In this document: in pieces, positions 49,183 to 61,782 of the stretch | Numbering within the stretch: the first letter of the stretch is position 1 | How the letters are laid out: the number at the start of each line of letters is the position of its first letter | DNA from: Vibrio lentus | Lineage (GTDB): Bacteria > Pseudomonadota > Gammaproteobacteria > Enterobacterales > Vibrionaceae | Length of the DNA stretch: 64,000 nucleotides | Assembly (NCBI RefSeq): GCF_030409755.1 | Contig: NZ_JAUFQE010000002.1 | Coordinates: forward strand, 2,666,001 to 2,730,000 | Direction of reading: 5' to 3' | The notes under the pieces: model-generated | Told to the model about the DNA's origin: nothing | Databases searched by the model: none | What the model saw: only the letters and a program-made list of their open reading frames with translations | Program-made: the position numbers and the translations under genes

Positions 49183-49722
49183 TTACTTACGGAATGGGAA
49201 GTTAAAGGCAGCCAGCAGAGCTCGGCCTTCCTCATCGGATCCCGCAGATGTCGTGATAGTAATATCAAGACCGCGGACACGATCGACTTTATCGTAGTCG
49301 ATTTCCGGAAAGATGATTTGCTCGCGAACGCCCATGCTGTAGTTACCGCGTCCGTCAAAAGACTTAGCGCTAACACCACGGAAATCACGTACACGTGGAA
49401 GTGCGATAGAGATTAAACGCTCTAAAAATTCCCACATGCGCTCACCACGCAAGGTTACTTTACAACCGATTGGGTAGCCTTCACGAATTTTGAAACCAGC
49501 TACAGATTTACGCGCTTTAGTGATAAGTGGCTTTTGACCAGAGATCGTTGCCATATCAGCTGCTGCGTTTTCTAGCAGTTTCTTATCGTTGATTGCTTCA
49601 CCAACGCCCATGTTTAGGGTGATTTTCTCAATCCTAGGGACTTGCATGACGCTTGTGTAGCTGAACTCTTTGGTAAGCTCAGCGACTACAGACGACTTGT
49701 AGTAATCATGCAGTTTCGCCAT
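49183..49722 (-). CDS. rplE: 50S ribosomal protein L5
   Basis: 179 residues, [20 protein letters not shown] start, [11 protein letters not shown] conserved. Binds 5S rRNA. Confidence 0.98.
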   Translation of the reverse strand: MAKLHDYYKSSVVAELTKEFSYTSVMQVPRIEKITLNMGVGEAINDKKLLENAAADMATISGQKPLITKARKSVAGFKIREGYPIGCKVTLRGERMWEFLERLISIALPRVRDFRGVSAKSFDGRGNYSMGVREQIIFPEIDYDKVDRVRGLDITITTSAGSDEEGRALLAAFNFPFRK

Positions 49723-49746
49723 AGTAGAACTCCAAATTACTTCTAA

Positions 49747-50064
49747 TTAGTTAGAAACAGTTTCGCCGTTAGATTTGAAGAAACGAACTTTCTTACCATC
49801 TTCGATACGGAAACCGATACGGTCTGCTTTACCAGTAGCCGTGTTAAAGACTGCAACGTTAGAAGCATCAATAGCTGCTTCTTGTTCAACGATGCCACCT
49901 TGTTGACCTAGAGCCGGAACCGGCTTTTGGTGTTTTTTAACAAGATTGATGCCTTCAACAACAACTTTACCAGTTGTCAGAACCTTAGTTACTTTACCTT
50001 TCTTGCCTTTATCTTTACCAGCAAGAATGATTACTTCGTCATTACGACGGATTTTAGCTGCCAT
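49747..50064 (-). CDS. rplX: 50S ribosomal protein L24
   Basis: 105 residues with the KOW motif [20 protein letters not shown] at the N-terminus. 11 bases after rplN; in E. coli S8 binds the rplX-rplE region to control the spc operon. Confidence 0.98.
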   Translation of the reverse strand: MAAKIRRNDEVIILAGKDKGKKGKVTKVLTTGKVVVEGINLVKKHQKPVPALGQQGGIVEQEAAIDASNVAVFNTATGKADRIGFRIEDGKKVRFFKSNGETVSN

Positions 50065-50075
50065 GTTGCCGCTCC

Positions 50076-50447
50076 TTACAGAACTTCAGGTGCTAGTGAT
50101 ACAATCTTCATGAATTTCGCGTTACGAAGTTCACGAGTCACAGGACCAAAGATACGTGTGCCGACTGGTTGCTCAGTAGTGTCATTTAACAATACACAAG
50201 CATTACTGTCGAAGCGAATGACAGAACCGTCTGGGCGACGAACGCCTTTACGGGTGCGCACTACTACCGCCTTCAGAACATCACCTTTCTTTACTTTACC
50301 GCGAGGAATCGCTTCCTTCACTGTAACCTTGATGACGTCACCGATATGTGCATAACGGCGGTGAGAGCCACCCAGAACCTTAATACACATTACCTTGCGC
50401 GCGCCAGAGTTATCTGCTGCGTCAAGTGTACTTTGCATCTGGATCAT
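50076..50447 (-). CDS. rplN: 50S ribosomal protein L14
   Basis: 123 residues, [20 protein letters not shown] start. First gene of the spc operon, with its own promoter upstream and separated from rpsQ by a terminator. Confidence 0.98.
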   Translation of the reverse strand: MIQMQSTLDAADNSGARKVMCIKVLGGSHRRYAHIGDVIKVTVKEAIPRGKVKKGDVLKAVVVRTRKGVRRPDGSVIRFDSNACVLLNDTTEQPVGTRIFGPVTRELRNAKFMKIVSLAPEVL

Positions 50448-50476
50448 TGTTAGTGCTCCGCTAAATATTAAAACTA

Positions 50477-50525
50477 GACCCTCTCGGGTCGGGCTGCCTC
50501 TTTAAAAGGGACGCGAATTGTACCA
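50477..50525 (-). promoter_or_regulatory. Candidate spc promoter with leader inverted repeat
   Basis: On the minus strand an extended -10 TGGTACAAT sits at 50517-50525; no good -35 is found at 17 bases. About 25 bases downstream is GACCCGAGAGGGTC (50482-50495 region), a perfect 14-base inverted repeat in the rplN leader. Confidence 0.55.
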
Positions 50526-50548
50526 CCCTTTTTTTAAATTGGGTAGAC

Positions 50549-50588
50549 AAAAAACAAGCGGCTCCAAAAAATTATTTGGAGCCGCTTT
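50549..50588 (-). terminator. Terminator between S10 and spc operons
   Basis: Stem AAAGCGGCTCCAAATAA / TTTTTTGGAGCCGCTTG on the minus strand, followed by GTTTTTTGTC. It follows rpsQ by about 20 bases and separates the S10 unit from spc. Confidence 0.85.
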
Positions 50589-50608
50589 AAGTCATAGAAT
50601 TACAAAGA

Positions 50609-50863
50609 TTAAATCTTCGCTTTTTCTAGAACTTTAACCAATGTCCAAGACTTAGTCTTAGACAGAGGACGACACTCAGCGATTTCAACTTTGTCGCCTA
50701 GGCCACAAGTGTTGTCTTCGTCGTGTGCGTGTACTTTAGTCGTGCGTTTGATGAACTTACCGTAAATTGGGTGTTTTACAGTACGCTCAATAGCAACAAC
50801 GATAGACTTGTCCATCTTGTCACTTACTACACGGCCTTGCTGGATGCGGTTAGTTTCGCTCAT
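50609..50863 (-). CDS. rpsQ: 30S ribosomal protein S17
   Basis: 84 residues, [20 protein letters not shown] near the start. Last gene of the S10 operon; start overlaps the rpmC stop by one base. Confidence 0.98.
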   Translation of the reverse strand: MSETNRIQQGRVVSDKMDKSIVVAIERTVKHPIYGKFIKRTTKVHAHDEDNTCGLGDKVEIAECRPLSKTKSWTLVKVLEKAKI

Positions 50864-51054
50864 TATGCGCCTGCCTTTTCAGTCAAAACAGTTTTCACAC
50901 GTGCGATGTCACGGCGTACAGCTTTTAGAGTATGAGTTTGCTGTAGTTGACCAGTTGCAGCTTGCATGCGCAAGTTAAACTGTTCACGTAGCAAATTCAA
51001 TAGCTCAGCGTTAAGCTCTTCAACGTTCTTTTCGCGTAGATCTTGTGCTTTCAT
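50863..51054 (-). CDS. rpmC: 50S ribosomal protein L29
   Basis: 63 residues ([20 protein letters not shown]). The ATG at 51054 overlaps the rplP stop (TGATG); the GTG three bases earlier is less likely. Exit-tunnel protein that docks SRP and trigger factor. Confidence 0.97.
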   Translation of the reverse strand: MKAQDLREKNVEELNAELLNLLREQFNLRMQAATGQLQQTHTLKAVRRDIARVKTVLTEKAGA

Positions 51055-51464
51055 CACATCACCTGCTTAGTTACAAAAGTAGTTTTAACAGGCAGTTTAC
51101 GTGCCGCTAGGCGGAACGCTTCACGTGCCAACTCTTCAGGTACGCCATTCATCTCGTACATAACTTTGCCTGGTTGGATTTGAGCAACCCAGTACGCAAC
51201 TGAACCTTTACCTTTACCTTGACGAACTTCAAGAGGCTTTTCAGTAATCGGTTTGTCTGGGAACACACGGATCCAGATTTGACCTTGACGCTTAATGTGA
51301 CGTGTCATAGCACGACGTGCCGCTTCGATTTGACGTGCAGTCAGACGACCACGGCCAACAGCTTTAAGACCGAATTCGCCGAAGCTCACTTCAGTACCTT
51401 TAGCTAGACCACGGTTACGACCAGTCATAACCTTGCGGAACTTAGTACGTTTTGGTTGTAGCAT
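51054..51464 (-). CDS. rplP: 50S ribosomal protein L16
   Basis: 136 residues, [20 protein letters not shown] start. Near the peptidyl-transferase region. 11 bases after rpsC. Confidence 0.98.
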   Translation of the reverse strand: MLQPKRTKFRKVMTGRNRGLAKGTEVSFGEFGLKAVGRGRLTARQIEAARRAMTRHIKRQGQIWIRVFPDKPITEKPLEVRQGKGKGSVAYWVAQIQPGKVMYEMNGVPEELAREAFRLAARKLPVKTTFVTKQVM

Positions 51465-51475
51465 CGTTCGACTCC

Positions 51476-52174
51476 TTACTTACGGCCTTTACGCTGCTTC
51501 TTAGGCTTATCGCCTTTAGGCTCTACTGCGTTAGCAGCTGGCATACCGCCTAGAATCTCACCTTTGAAGATCCAAACTTTAATGCCGATCACACCGTATT
51601 GAGTGTGAGCCGAAGAAGTTGCGTAATCAATGTCTGCACGTAGAGTGTGTAGAGGCACACGGCCTTCACGGTACCACTCTGAACGTGCGATTTCAGCGCC
51701 GCCAAGACGGCCGCCTACTTGTACTTTGATGCCTTTAGCGCCTAGACGCATAGCATTTTGTACCGCACGCTTCATTGCACGACGGAACATAACACGACGC
51801 TCTAGTTGAGACGCGATGCTATCAGCTACAAGCTGACCATCTAACTCAGGTTTACGTACTTCAGCGATGTTGATCTGCGCTGGTACACCTGCGATTTTAG
51901 CTACAGCTGCACGTAGTTTCTCTACGTCTTCACCTTTCTTACCGATAACAACGCCAGGGCGAGCAGTGTGAATAGTCACACGGATGCTCTTAGCTGGACG
52001 CTCGATAACGATACGAGATAATGATGCTTTTTGTAGTTCCTTAGTAAGGAACTGACGTACCTTGAAGTCGCCGTCTAGGTTGTCAGCGAATTCGTTGGTA
52101 TTAGCAAACCATGTAGCATTCCAAGGCTTAACGATGCCAAGACGAATACCATTAGGATGTACTTTCTGACCCAT
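51476..52174 (-). CDS. rpsC: 30S ribosomal protein S3
   Basis: 232 residues, [20 protein letters not shown] start, KH domain with [16 protein letters not shown]. mRNA-entry helicase component. Confidence 0.98.
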
Positions 52175-52192
52175 TGCTTAATCTCCTAGTCT

Positions 52193-52525
52193 TTAGCGAT
52201 CTGCTACAACAATAGTGATGTGGCTTGAACGCTTCAAGATACGATCCGCACGACCTTTAGCACGAGGCATAATGCGCTTCATGATAGGGCCCTCATCTAC
52301 GAAGATTTTAGCGACATTTAGATCGTCGATATCTGCACCTTCGTTATGTTCCGCGTTAGCGATAGCTGACTCAAGAACTTTCTTAACTAGTACAGCAGCT
52401 TTTTTGTTGCTGAAAGTTAGAATTTCTAGAGCCTGGTCTACCGACTTACCGCGAATTTGGTCTGCAACTAAGCGAGCTTTCTGTGGAGAAATACGAGCAA
52501 AGTTATGTTTAGCTAAAGCTTCCAT
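52193..52525 (-). CDS. rplV: 50S ribosomal protein L22
   Basis: 110 residues. Two adjacent ATGs occur; the inner one at 52525 is chosen because the GGAG site then sits six bases away, and [15 protein letters not shown] matches E. coli L22. Lines the exit tunnel. Confidence 0.96.
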   Translation of the reverse strand: MEALAKHNFARISPQKARLVADQIRGKSVDQALEILTFSNKKAAVLVKKVLESAIANAEHNEGADIDDLNVAKIFVDEGPIMKRIMPRAKGRADRILKRSSHITIVVADR

Positions 52526-52535
52526 CATCTACTCC

Positions 52536-52826
<291 letters not shown>

Positions 52827-52833
52827 TTATAGA

Positions 52834-53658
52834 TTATTTATTACGACGACGTACGATGTACTTGTCAGTGCGTTTGTTCTTACGAGTCTTGAAGCCCTTA
52901 GTAGGAACGCCCCAAGGAGAAACTGGGTGACGACCACCAGATGTGCGGCCTTCACCACCACCATGTGGGTGATCCACCGGGTTCATTACTACACCACGTA
53001 CGGTTGGACGTACGCCGCGCCAGCGTGAAGCACCAGCTTTACCAAGTTCACGTAGCATATGCTCAGAGTTACCAACTTCACCGATCGTTGCACGACCTTC
53101 AGAAAGTACTTTGCGCATCTCACCAGAACGTAGACGGATAGTTACGTATGCACCATCGCGAGCGATGATTTGTACATATGCACCAGCCGAACGAGCTAGT
53201 TGAGCACCTTTACCAGGCTTAAGTTCAACACAGTGTACAGTAGAACCTACTGGGATGTTGCGCATCGGCAGAGTGTTACCTGCTTTGATTGGCGCATCAG
53301 AACCAGATTGAATCTGGTCACCTGCGTTAACACCTTTAGGTGCAATGATGTAACGACGCTCACCGTCTGCGTACAGAACTAGAGCGATGTTAGCACTACG
53401 GTTTGGATCGTATTCTAAACGCTCAACTTTCGCTGGGATACCGTCTTTAGTACGTTTGAAGTCAATCAAACGGTAATGGTGCTTATGACCACCACCGATG
53501 TGACGTACTGTGATACGACCGTTGTTGTTACGACCACCGTTCTTAGAGTTTTTCTCTAGAAGTGGTGCGTATGGCTTACCCTTGTGCAGGTCAGCGTTAA
53601 CAACTTTAACGACGTGACGACGACCAGGGGAAGTCGGCTTACATTTAACAATAGCCAT
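52834..53658 (-). CDS. rplB: 50S ribosomal protein L2
   Basis: 274 residues, [20 protein letters not shown] start, with the conserved [16 protein letters not shown] loop near the peptidyl-transferase centre. Confidence 0.99.
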   Translation of the reverse strand: MAIVKCKPTSPGRRHVVKVVNADLHKGKPYAPLLEKNSKNGGRNNNGRITVRHIGGGHKHHYRLIDFKRTKDGIPAKVERLEYDPNRSANIALVLYADGERRYIIAPKGVNAGDQIQSGSDAPIKAGNTLPMRNIPVGSTVHCVELKPGKGAQLARSAGAYVQIIARDGAYVTIRLRSGEMRKVLSEGRATIGEVGNSEHMLRELGKAGASRWRGVRPTVRGVVMNPVDHPHGGGEGRTSGGRHPVSPWGVPTKGFKTRKNKRTDKYIVRRRNK

Positions 53659-53672
53659 TTTTACTACTCCTG

Positions 53673-53975
53673 TTATTCCGCGCCGCCAACGAAGTCAAGA
53701 TCTTGACCTTCTTTCAAAGTAACGTAGGCTTTTTTCACGTCTGAACGACGGCCTTCACGCATACCTTGACGTTTGGTCTTACCCTTTTGTACAAGAGTAT
53801 TTACTGACTTAACTTCAACTTCAAATAGCTTTTCTACAGCTGCTTTGATCTCTTTCTTAGTTGCATCTTTAGCTACTTTGAAAACGATAGTGTTCGCTTT
53901 CTCAGCCGCCATAGTTGCTTTTTCAGAGATGTGCGGAGCACGTAGAACTTTTAAGATACGTTCTTCAGTGATCAT
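53673..53975 (-). CDS. rplW: 50S ribosomal protein L23
   Basis: 100 residues, [20 protein letters not shown] near the start. Its start overlaps the rplD stop by four bases. Confidence 0.98.
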   Translation of the reverse strand: MITEERILKVLRAPHISEKATMAAEKANTIVFKVAKDATKKEIKAAVEKLFEVEVKSVNTLVQKGKTKRQGMREGRRSDVKKAYVTLKEGQDLDFVGGAE

Positions 53976-54574
53976 GCTAGCATCTCCTCAACTTGCTTAA
54001 CTGCGTCAGCAGTCATTAGAACCTTGTCGAATGCAATTAGAGATACTGGATCAATACCAGCAACGTCACGTGCGTCAACTTTGTACAGGTTACGAGCAGC
54101 TAAGAATAGATTTTCATCTACTTCGCCAGTTACAATCAGAACGTCGTTAAGCTGAAGCTCATTAAGCTTAGCTAAAAGTTCTTTTGTTTTTGGTGCTTCT
54201 ACAGAGAAGTTATCAACAACGATTAGACGCTCTTGACGAATCAACTCAGAAAGAATGCTTTTCATAGCACCGCGGTACATTTTCTTGTTAACTTTTTGGC
54301 TGTGATCTTGTGGTTTCGCAGCAAAAGTAACACCACCTGTACGCCAGATTGGGCTACGAATTGTACCAGCACGTGCACGGCCAGTACCTTTTTGGCGCCA
54401 TGGCTTAGCACCGCCGCCTGATACTTCAGAACGAGTCTTTTGAGCACGAGTACCTTGACGAGCACCTGCTGCATACGCAACAACTACTTGATGTACTAGA
54501 GCTTCGTTAAAGTCACGTCCGAAAGTAGTCTCGGAAACAGTTAGTGCATCAGCACCTTTAACCATCAATTCCAT
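53972..54574 (-). CDS. rplD: 50S ribosomal protein L4
   Basis: 200 residues, [20 protein letters not shown] start, with the tunnel loop [20 protein letters not shown]. In E. coli L4 represses the S10 operon through its leader. Confidence 0.98.
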   Translation of the reverse strand: MELMVKGADALTVSETTFGRDFNEALVHQVVVAYAAGARQGTRAQKTRSEVSGGGAKPWRQKGTGRARAGTIRSPIWRTGGVTFAAKPQDHSQKVNKKMYRGAMKSILSELIRQERLIVVDNFSVEAPKTKELLAKLNELQLNDVLIVTGEVDENLFLAARNLYKVDARDVAGIDPVSLIAFDKVLMTADAVKQVEEMLA

Positions 54575-54590
54575 TACTTACTCCTAGACG

Positions 54591-55220
54591 TTATGCTTTA
54601 ACAGCAGGTTTTACGATCACGTTACCGCCTGTTGAGCCTGGTACTGCACCTTTAATAAGGAGTAGATTGCGCTCAGCGTCAACACGTACGATCTCTAGGT
54701 TTTGAGTCGTTACACGCTCAGCACCCATGTGACCTGCCATTTTCTTGCCTTTAAACACGCGGCCTGGAGTTTGACATTGGCCAATTGAACCCGGTGCGCG
54801 GTGAGACAAAGAGTTACCGTGAGTCATATCTTGAGTAGAGAAGTTCCAACGCTTGATAGCGCCTTGGAAGCCTTTACCTTTAGATGTACCAGTAACGTCT
54901 ACTTTTTTAATTTCGTTGAAAAGTTCTACGTTTAGCTCAGCGCCAACTTCAAACTCTTCGCCGTTTTCTAAACGGAATTCCCAAAGACCGCGACCTGCTT
55001 CAACACCCGCTTTCGCGAAGTGACCAGCTTCAGGTTTAGTTACACGGTTAGCTTTCTTAGCACCAGTAGTTACTTGGATTGCTGCGTAGCCGTCTGTCTC
55101 AAGAGTTTTAACTTGAGAAATACGGTTCGCTTCAACCTCAACAACAGTTACTGGGATAGAAACGCCTTCTTCGGTAAATACGCGGGTCATACCCACTTTA
55201 CGTCCGACTAGACCAATCAT
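54591..55220 (-). CDS. rplC: 50S ribosomal protein L3
   Basis: 209 residues, [20 protein letters not shown] start; contains [20 protein letters not shown], which includes the Gln methylated by PrmB in E. coli. Confidence 0.98.
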
Positions 55221-55234
55221 TATTCTTATCTCCC

Positions 55235-55791
<557 letters not shown>

Positions 55792-55798
55792 GCGATGC

Positions 55799-55826
55799 AT
55801 TATACAGATCACATTTTGGTATGCAA
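55799..55826 (-). promoter_or_regulatory. Sigma-70 promoter of the S10 operon
   Basis: Minus strand TTGCAT, 16-base spacer, TATAAT; a near-consensus promoter about 250 bases before rpsJ. Confidence 0.88.
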
Positions 55827-55880
55827 GTGGCGTTGGAAAAATAATCGGAATATATTTGATGGAAGCAATCGATGGTAGCT

Positions 55881-55901
55881 GAAGGTCGAAGGTCGAAGGT
55901 C
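55881..55901 (+). repeat. Three copies of the 7-bp unit GAAGGTC
   Basis: Three perfect tandem copies, with a degenerate fourth (GAATAGC), in the gap between tufA and the S10 promoter, about 60 bases from the tufA terminator. Confidence 0.85.
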
Positions 55902-55960
55902 GAATAGCAAAGAACAGAGAAACACTTGGGGAATTGTAGAAACGAAAAAGGTTAGAAAAA

Positions 55961-55992
55961 TAAAAGGGAAGCCGAAGCTTCCCTTTTTTAAT
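55961..55992 (-). terminator. Terminator of tufA
   Basis: Stem AAAAGGGAAGC / GCTTCCCTTTT around CGAA, with T and A tails; on the minus strand it follows tufA by about 40 bases. Confidence 0.9.
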
Positions 55993-56032
55993 GCAGTTCT
56001 TCTAATGAAGAGTGTGCAAAATCAATTCGCGA

Positions 56033-57217
56033 TTAAGCGAAGATTTTAGCTACAACACCAGCACCAACTGTACGGCCACCTTCGCGGATTGCGAAACGTA
56101 GACCTTCGTCCATTGCGATTGGAGCGATTAGCTCAACAGTCATTTGAACGTTGTCACCTGGCATTACCATTTCTACGCCTTCTGGTAGAGTGATATCGCC
56201 TGTTACGTCAGTTGTACGGAAGTAGAACTGTGGACGGTAACCCTTGAAGAAAGGAGTGTGACGGCCGCCTTCGTCTTTAGAAAGTACGTATACTTCAGAC
56301 TCAAACTTAGTGTGTGGGTTGATTGAACCTTTAGCAGAAAGTACTTGGCCACGTTCAACGTCATCACGCTTAGTACCACGTAGAAGTGCACCAACGTTCT
56401 CACCTGCACGACCTTCGTCAAGCAGTTTACGGAACATTTCAACACCAGTACAAGTAGTAAGAGTAGTTTCTTTGATACCAACGATTTCTACTTCGTCACC
56501 TACACGTAGGATACCGCGCTCGATACGACCAGTAACTACAGTACCACGACCTTGGATTGAGAATACATCTTCAATAGGAAGTAGGAACGGTAGATCAACA
56601 GCACGCTCTGGAAGTGGAATGTAAGAATCTAGTGCTTCTGCAAGCTCAACGATCTTGTCTTCCCACTGCTTTTCGCCGTTTAGAGCGCCAAGTGCAGAAC
56701 CTTGAATTACTGGAAGGTCGTCTCCTGGGTACTCGTACTCAGAAAGAAGTTCACGAACTTCCATTTCTACTAGCTCAAGTAGCTCTTCGTCATCAACCAT
56801 GTCACATTTGTTCATGAATACGATGATGTAAGGGATACCAACTTGACGACCAAGTAGGATGTGCTCACGAGTTTGTGGCATAGGGCCATCTGTAGCAGCA
56901 ACAACTAGGATACCGCCGTCCATTTGAGCAGCACCAGTGATCATGTTTTTAACATAATCGGCGTGTCCAGGACAGTCTACGTGTGCGTAGTGACGTTCAG
57001 GAGTATCGTACTCAACGTGAGAAGTTGCGATTGTGATACCGCGCTCGCGCTCTTCTGGAGCGTTATCGATAGATGCGAAATCTTTAGCAACACCGCCGTA
57101 CACTTTTGCAAGTGTAGTACAGATAGCAGCAGTTAGAGTTGTTTTACCGTGGTCAACGTGGCCGATAGTACCAACGTTTACGTGCGGTTTCGTACGTTCA
57201 AATTTTTCTTTAGACAC
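56033..57217 (-). CDS. tufA: Elongation factor Tu
   Basis: 394 residues with GTPase motifs GHVDHGKT at about residues 19-26, [12 protein letters not shown] and NKCD. Delivers aminoacyl-tRNA to the ribosome. Last gene of the str operon (rpsL-rpsG-fusA-tufA), 146 bases after fusA. Very strongly biased codon use. A second tuf copy is usual in vibrios but not in this window. Confidence 0.99.
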   Translation of the reverse strand: MSKEKFERTKPHVNVGTIGHVDHGKTTLTAAICTTLAKVYGGVAKDFASIDNAPEERERGITIATSHVEYDTPERHYAHVDCPGHADYVKNMITGAAQMDGGILVVAATDGPMPQTREHILLGRQVGIPYIIVFMNKCDMVDDEELLELVEMEVRELLSEYEYPGDDLPVIQGSALGALNGEKQWEDKIVELAEALDSYIPLPERAVDLPFLLPIEDVFSIQGRGTVVTGRIERGILRVGDEVEIVGIKETTLTTCTGVEMFRKLLDEGRAGENVGALLRGTKRDDVERGQVLSAKGSINPHTKFESEVYVLSKDEGGRHTPFFKGYRPQFYFRTTDVTGDITLPEGVEMVMPGDNVQMTVELIAPIAMDEGLRFAIREGGRTVGAGVVAKIFA

Positions 57218-57363
57218 AATCGTGTTCCTTCCTAGTTATGATTCGCCACGTTCATTATTGAGCGAGACGCGCCAGAAATTGCTATTTTATGCGCCAACTC
57301 TCGTTAGCGCAATATTTGGACGCATTGTTCTTTCAAAAAATGAAAAAAATGCATCCCTTTTGT

Positions 57364-59460
57364 TTAACCACGCTCTGCAATGATTGCATTAGCAACATTT
57401 TTTGGCACTTCGGCGTACTCACTAAACTCCATAGAGTAAGAAGCACGACCTTGTGTCGCAGAACGTAAATCAGTTGCGTAACCGAACATGACAGACAACG
57501 GAACTTGTGCACGAATTATCTTCAGGCCAGCTGTCCCCTCGTCCATACCTTCGATGATGCCGCGACGACGGTTAATATCGCCAACAACGTCACCCATCCA
57601 GTCTTCTGGAGTAGTTACTTCAACTTTCATCATAGGCTCAAGCAAAACTGGTTGCGCTTCTAGTGCACCCGTTCTGAAAGCCATAGAGGCAGCGATTGTA
57701 AACGCCATCTCACTTGAATCTACTTCATGGTAAGAACCATCATATAGTGTAGCTTTGATATCCAAAACTGGATAGCCCGCTAATACACCATTGTTCATTT
57801 GTTCTTCAACGCCTTTAGCGACAGAGGTAATGAACTCTTTTGGCACGATACCATTGGCAATTTCATCTACGAAGACAAAGCCTTCACCGGCTTCTGATGG
57901 TTCCAGTTTCAGCCACACGTGACCGTACTGTCCTTTACCACCATGTTCGCGGATAAATTTACCTTCAGCTTTCGCTGTACCACGAATGGTTTCACGATAA
58001 GCAACTTGCGGATTACCAACGTTGCAGTTCACACTGAATTCACGCTTCATGCGGTCAACGATGATATCTAAGTGCAGTTCACCCATACCAGAGATTAGTG
58101 TCTGGCCAGTTTCGTCATCCGTTTCTACACGGAACGATGGATCTTCTGCCGCTAGCTTACCTAACGCGATAGTCATTTTGTCTTGATCAGCTTGAGAGCG
58201 AGGCTCTACAACGATCTGAATAACTGGATCTGGGAATTCCATACGCTCAAGAACAATTTTATGGTTCTGGTCACATAGAGTTTCACCAGTAGTAACATCT
58301 TTAAGGCCTATAATGGCTGCGATGTCACCTGCTCGTACTTCTTTTACTTCTTCACGTTTGTTTGAGTGCATTTGAACAATGCGCCCTAAACGTTCACGTT
58401 GTTTCTTCACAGAGTTGTAAGCTGTTTTACCGCTTTCAACAACACCAGAGTAAACACGGATGAAAGTTAAAGTACCAACAAATGGGTCTGTTGCAATTTT
58501 AAATGCTAGCGCTGAGAACGGTTCTTTGTCGTCCGCGTGACGCTCGATTTCATTCTCGTCATCATCGATACCTTTAATCGCAGGTACATCGACTGGAGAA
58601 GGAAGGAAATCAACAACTGCATCTAGAACAGCTTGTACGCCTTTGTTTTTGAAAGCACTACCGCAAGTTGCAAGTACGATTTCATTGTTAAGGGTACGAG
58701 TACGAAGACCTTGTTTGATTTCAGCTTCTGTCAATTCACCTTCTTCAAGGTACTTATCCATCAGCTCTTCATTTGCTTCTGCAGCAGCTTCAACAAGTTC
58801 TGTACGATATTCTTCAGCCATTTCTTGCATGTCTGCTGGAATGTCTTCGTACGTAAAAGTCATGCCTTGGTCAGCTTCGTTCCAGTTGATTGCCTTCATC
58901 TTAATAAGATCGACAACACCCTGGAAGTTTTCTTCAGCACCAATGTTCAGTTGAATCGGAACAGGAGTCGCACCTAGGCGGTCCTTGATCTGTTCAACTA
59001 CGCGCAAGAAGTCTGCGCCGGTACGGTCCATTTTGTTAACGAAAACCATACGCGGAACTTGGTACTTATCAGCTTGACGCCATACTGTCTCTGACTGAGG
59101 TTCAACACCAGATGAGCCACAGAAAACAACAACTGCACCATCAAGTACACGCAGAGAACGTTCTACTTCGATTGTGAAGTCAACGTGTCCAGGAGTATCG
59201 ATGATGTTGATACGGTGGTCAGAATACTGAGCTTCCATACCACGCCAAAACGTAGTAGTTGCTGCTGAAGTGATCGTAATACCGCGCTCTTGCTCTTGCT
59301 CCATCCAGTCCATGGTTGCTGCACCATCGTGAACTTCGCCGATTTTGTGAGAAAGACCGGTATAGAACAGAATACGTTCACTTGTGGTTGTTTTACCTGC
59401 ATCTACGTGAGCAACGATACCGATATTACGGTACTGCTCAATAGGAGTTTTACGAGCCAC
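57364..59460 (-). CDS. fusA: Elongation factor G
   Basis: 698 residues with AHVDAGKTT at about residues 17-25, [20 protein letters not shown] and NKMDR. All five domains are covered. Catalyses translocation and, with RRF, ribosome recycling. Lies 165 bases after rpsG with two hairpins between. Confidence 0.99.
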   Translation of the reverse strand: MARKTPIEQYRNIGIVAHVDAGKTTTSERILFYTGLSHKIGEVHDGAATMDWMEQEQERGITITSAATTTFWRGMEAQYSDHRINIIDTPGHVDFTIEVERSLRVLDGAVVVFCGSSGVEPQSETVWRQADKYQVPRMVFVNKMDRTGADFLRVVEQIKDRLGATPVPIQLNIGAEENFQGVVDLIKMKAINWNEADQGMTFTYEDIPADMQEMAEEYRTELVEAAAEANEELMDKYLEEGELTEAEIKQGLRTRTLNNEIVLATCGSAFKNKGVQAVLDAVVDFLPSPVDVPAIKGIDDDENEIERHADDKEPFSALAFKIATDPFVGTLTFIRVYSGVVESGKTAYNSVKKQRERLGRIVQMHSNKREEVKEVRAGDIAAIIGLKDVTTGETLCDQNHKIVLERMEFPDPVIQIVVEPRSQADQDKMTIALGKLAAEDPSFRVETDDETGQTLISGMGELHLDIIVDRMKREFSVNCNVGNPQVAYRETIRGTAKAEGKFIREHGGKGQYGHVWLKLEPSEAGEGFVFVDEIANGIVPKEFITSVAKGVEEQMNNGVLAGYPVLDIKATLYDGSYHEVDSSEMAFTIAASMAFRTGALEAQPVLLEPMMKVEVTTPEDWMGDVVGDINRRRGIIEGMDEGTAGLKIIRAQVPLSVMFGYATDLRSATQGRASYSMEFSEYAEVPKNVANAIIAERG

Positions 59461-59560
59461 GGTTGAATCCTCTTATTAGAGACTTAGGGACTATTGCTAT
59501 GTCTAGATTGTGCGTTAAAAGCGATGCTTCGCTAAAAAGCTTTGCCCTAGAAATAGCAAT

Positions 59561-59616
59561 AGTTCCTAGCATAAGCATAGGAACTAAAGAAGTGCTGCAA
59601 GGAACCTTGCAGCACT
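59561..59616 (-). other. Two strong stem-loops between rpsG and fusA
   Basis: 59591-59616 is a perfect 12-base stem (AGTGCTGCAAGG / CCTTGCAGCACT) with a two-base centre; 59561-59585 is an 8-base stem (AGTTCCTA / TAGGAACT) with a 9-base loop. Both are read in the transcript between rpsG and fusA. T-poor tails argue against full termination; attenuation or mRNA processing is more likely (inference). Confidence 0.75.
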
Positions 59617-59625
59617 GAAAAGGTA

Positions 59626-60096
59626 TTACCAGCGGTAATGTGCGAACGCTTTGTTTGCGTCAGCCATGCGGTGAACGTCTTCACGTTTCTTAACCGCAGT
59701 ACCTTTGTTCTCAGACGCGTCTAGCATTTCAGCAGCTAGGCGTTGAGCCATAGATTTTTCACCACGCTTACGCGCAGCTTCAACTACCCAACGCATAGCA
59801 AGAGCGTTACGGCGAACCGGACGAACTTCTACAGGTACTTGGTAAGTTGAACCACCCACACGGCGAGATTTAACTTCTACCGCTGGGCGAACATTTTCAA
59901 GAGCTTCTTCAAATACAGCTAAGTGATCTTTACCAGATTTCTCAGCCATAGTTTCTAGTGCAGTGTAAACAATCTTCTCTGCAGTAGATTTTTTTCCGTC
60001 AACCATAAGGATGTTAACGAATTTTGCCAGCAGTTCAGATTTGAACTTAGGATCTGGAAGGATCTTACGCTGGCCTATTACGCGACGACGTGGCAT
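59626..60096 (-). CDS. rpsG: 30S ribosomal protein S7
   Basis: 156 residues, [20 protein letters not shown] start. Primary 16S rRNA-binding protein; in E. coli it represses the str operon by binding the rpsL-rpsG gap, here 103 bases long, similar to the E. coli spacing. Confidence 0.98.
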   Translation of the reverse strand: MPRRRVIGQRKILPDPKFKSELLAKFVNILMVDGKKSTAEKIVYTALETMAEKSGKDHLAVFEEALENVRPAVEVKSRRVGGSTYQVPVEVRPVRRNALAMRWVVEAARKRGEKSMAQRLAAEMLDASENKGTAVKKREDVHRMADANKAFAHYRW

Positions 60097-60199
60097 GGAA
60101 TTTCTCCGTTGTCTTCTTCAGGTTTTTTCCAAAACTTTTCAGAATAATAAATAAATAGTGTTTGGCCTTACTTAACGCTTTCTTTTAAAAAAAGACGCA

Positions 60200-60577
<378 letters not shown>

Positions 60578-60619
60578 CTAGCTCCTGATTTACTTGAAAG
60601 TAAGCTTGATGAAAAATCT

Positions 60620-60646
60620 AGCCCTATTACACATAGTGTAAATAGG
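60620..60646 (-). other. Leader hairpin of the str operon
   Basis: On the minus strand CCTATTTACAC pairs with GTGTAATAGG (one bulged T) around TAT, in the untranslated leader between the promoter and rpsL. Confidence 0.6.
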
Positions 60647-60654
60647 GACGCAAA

Positions 60655-60683
60655 ATTCTATTCAGCAGTGGGATGTGTGTCAA
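60655..60683 (-). promoter_or_regulatory. Sigma-70 promoter of the str operon
   Basis: Minus strand TTGACA, exactly 17 bases, TAGAAT: consensus -35 with a one-mismatch -10, about 75 bases before rpsL. Confidence 0.9.
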
Positions 60684-60755
60684 GAAATATACAGATCTTT
60701 TTTAGCCGTCTAGAGCTCAGGATGGTCTTTTTTTAACCATACTGATAAAACACAG

Positions 60756-61031
60756 CTACCAAGTGACTGATTTGTCGTTCAAAACCGTCAATTTGACGAA
60801 GCCATCGAAGTCCACTTGATTCAGAGTACTTGAAGCAAGTTGTTGTAAACCTCGGCTATCGAGATCTGTTTTTAATACCGACACATGTTCAACGGTTGAG
60901 ATTTGATTGAATAACTCATGATTTGGAAGGCAAACATACACCGCATCTTCAACCAAAAGGATATGATCCTGCTGTTGCGAGTACGCCAATGCAAGCTTGA
61001 GTTTATCTACTGATTTTACAATATGAAGCAT
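60756..61031 (-). CDS. tusB: Sulfurtransferase complex subunit TusB
   Basis: 91 residues, DsrH/TusB family (MLHIVKSVDKLKLALAYSQQ). Part of the TusBCD complex that relays sulfur from TusA to TusE for 2-thiouridine in tRNA wobble position. Eight bases after tusC. Confidence 0.93.
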   Translation of the reverse strand: MLHIVKSVDKLKLALAYSQQQDHILLVEDAVYVCLPNHELFNQISTVEHVSVLKTDLDSRGLQQLASSTLNQVDFDGFVKLTVLNDKSVTW

Positions 61032-61039
61032 AACGTTCC

Positions 61040-61396
61040 CTAGAAAGTCAGTATTTTTTGGGTCTGAGCTAACTTCTGCGTCAACTCACTCACTTCTAGC
61101 GCAGTCACATCGATCAACAAGTTATCTATCGAGAGGCCGAACTGATTGAGGCTATGTTGACACACGTAAACCTGCTCGATGTCGTAGAGATCCATGAGCT
61201 TGAATGCAGAAATATAGTCACGTGATAGGGATTCATCTGGCTGTTGAGCCTTGAGAAGCTGTGTAACGCCATCACCGACAAAGAATACGGTAATGTCTTC
61301 ACTATAGGCTGAAGCCGCTAGCAGTGCGTCTAGCCCTTCCCTACCCGCAGCCGTAGTATGAGGAAAAGTGTTAAATACAAAGGCCAATTTGCTCAA
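61040..61396 (-). CDS. tusC: Sulfurtransferase complex subunit TusC
   Basis: 118 residues, DsrE/DsrF family ([21 protein letters not shown]). Overlaps tusD by four bases. Structural subunit of TusBCD. Confidence 0.93.
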   Translation of the reverse strand: MSKLAFVFNTFPHTTAAGREGLDALLAASAYSEDITVFFVGDGVTQLLKAQQPDESLSRDYISAFKLMDLYDIEQVYVCQHSLNQFGLSIDNLLIDVTALEVSELTQKLAQTQKILTF

Positions 61397-61782
61397 AACT
61401 GCACAACCCTATCTTGCGTTAAAAGTGCTTCAGATAAGCTCCCTAACCCAGCTTGGGTAAACCCAGCCGCCAAGTTAGAGGCACTCAATTGATGTTGTGT
61501 AGCTTCGTCCGTGCTGATCACTCCGCGTCTGAGCGCAGCAGCCACACATGTCTCTAGGCTAACATTGTGCTCATCCGCCAGTTTTTGCCAAGCGGAAGCC
61601 AAGTCAAATTCATCATTAGCAGGCACAGTAATGCCAGAGCCATTGCTGACACCATCTTGATAGAAGAACACACTGTGGAGTTTGTGGCCCTGTTTCAATA
61701 GAGCCACGGCAAACTGATAAGCACTTCTTGCGGATTGTGAGCCGTAAACCGGCCCATTAACTAGGAGTGTGTAGCTTAACAA
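61393..61782 (-). CDS. tusD: Sulfurtransferase complex subunit TusD
   Basis: 129 residues, DsrE family ([20 protein letters not shown]). The active Cys lies in [14 protein letters not shown] at about residue 79, where TusD accepts the persulfide. Its start overlaps the yheO stop by seven bases. Confidence 0.94.
   Translation of the reverse strand: MLSYTLLVNGPVYGSQSARSAYQFAVALLKQGHKLHSVFFYQDGVSNGSGITVPANDEFDLASAWQKLADEHNVSLETCVAAALRRGVISTDEATQHQLSASNLAAGFTQAGLGSLSEALLTQDRVVQF

Noticed and set aside
49167..49394. N-terminal extension of rpsN
   Set aside because: The extra residues are rplE sequence in another frame; the S14 start MAKQSMKA at 49166 is conserved.
60097..60199. Possible small gene between rpsL and rpsG
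   Set aside because: No frame with a ribosome site; the spacing matches the S7 regulatory gap known from E. coli.
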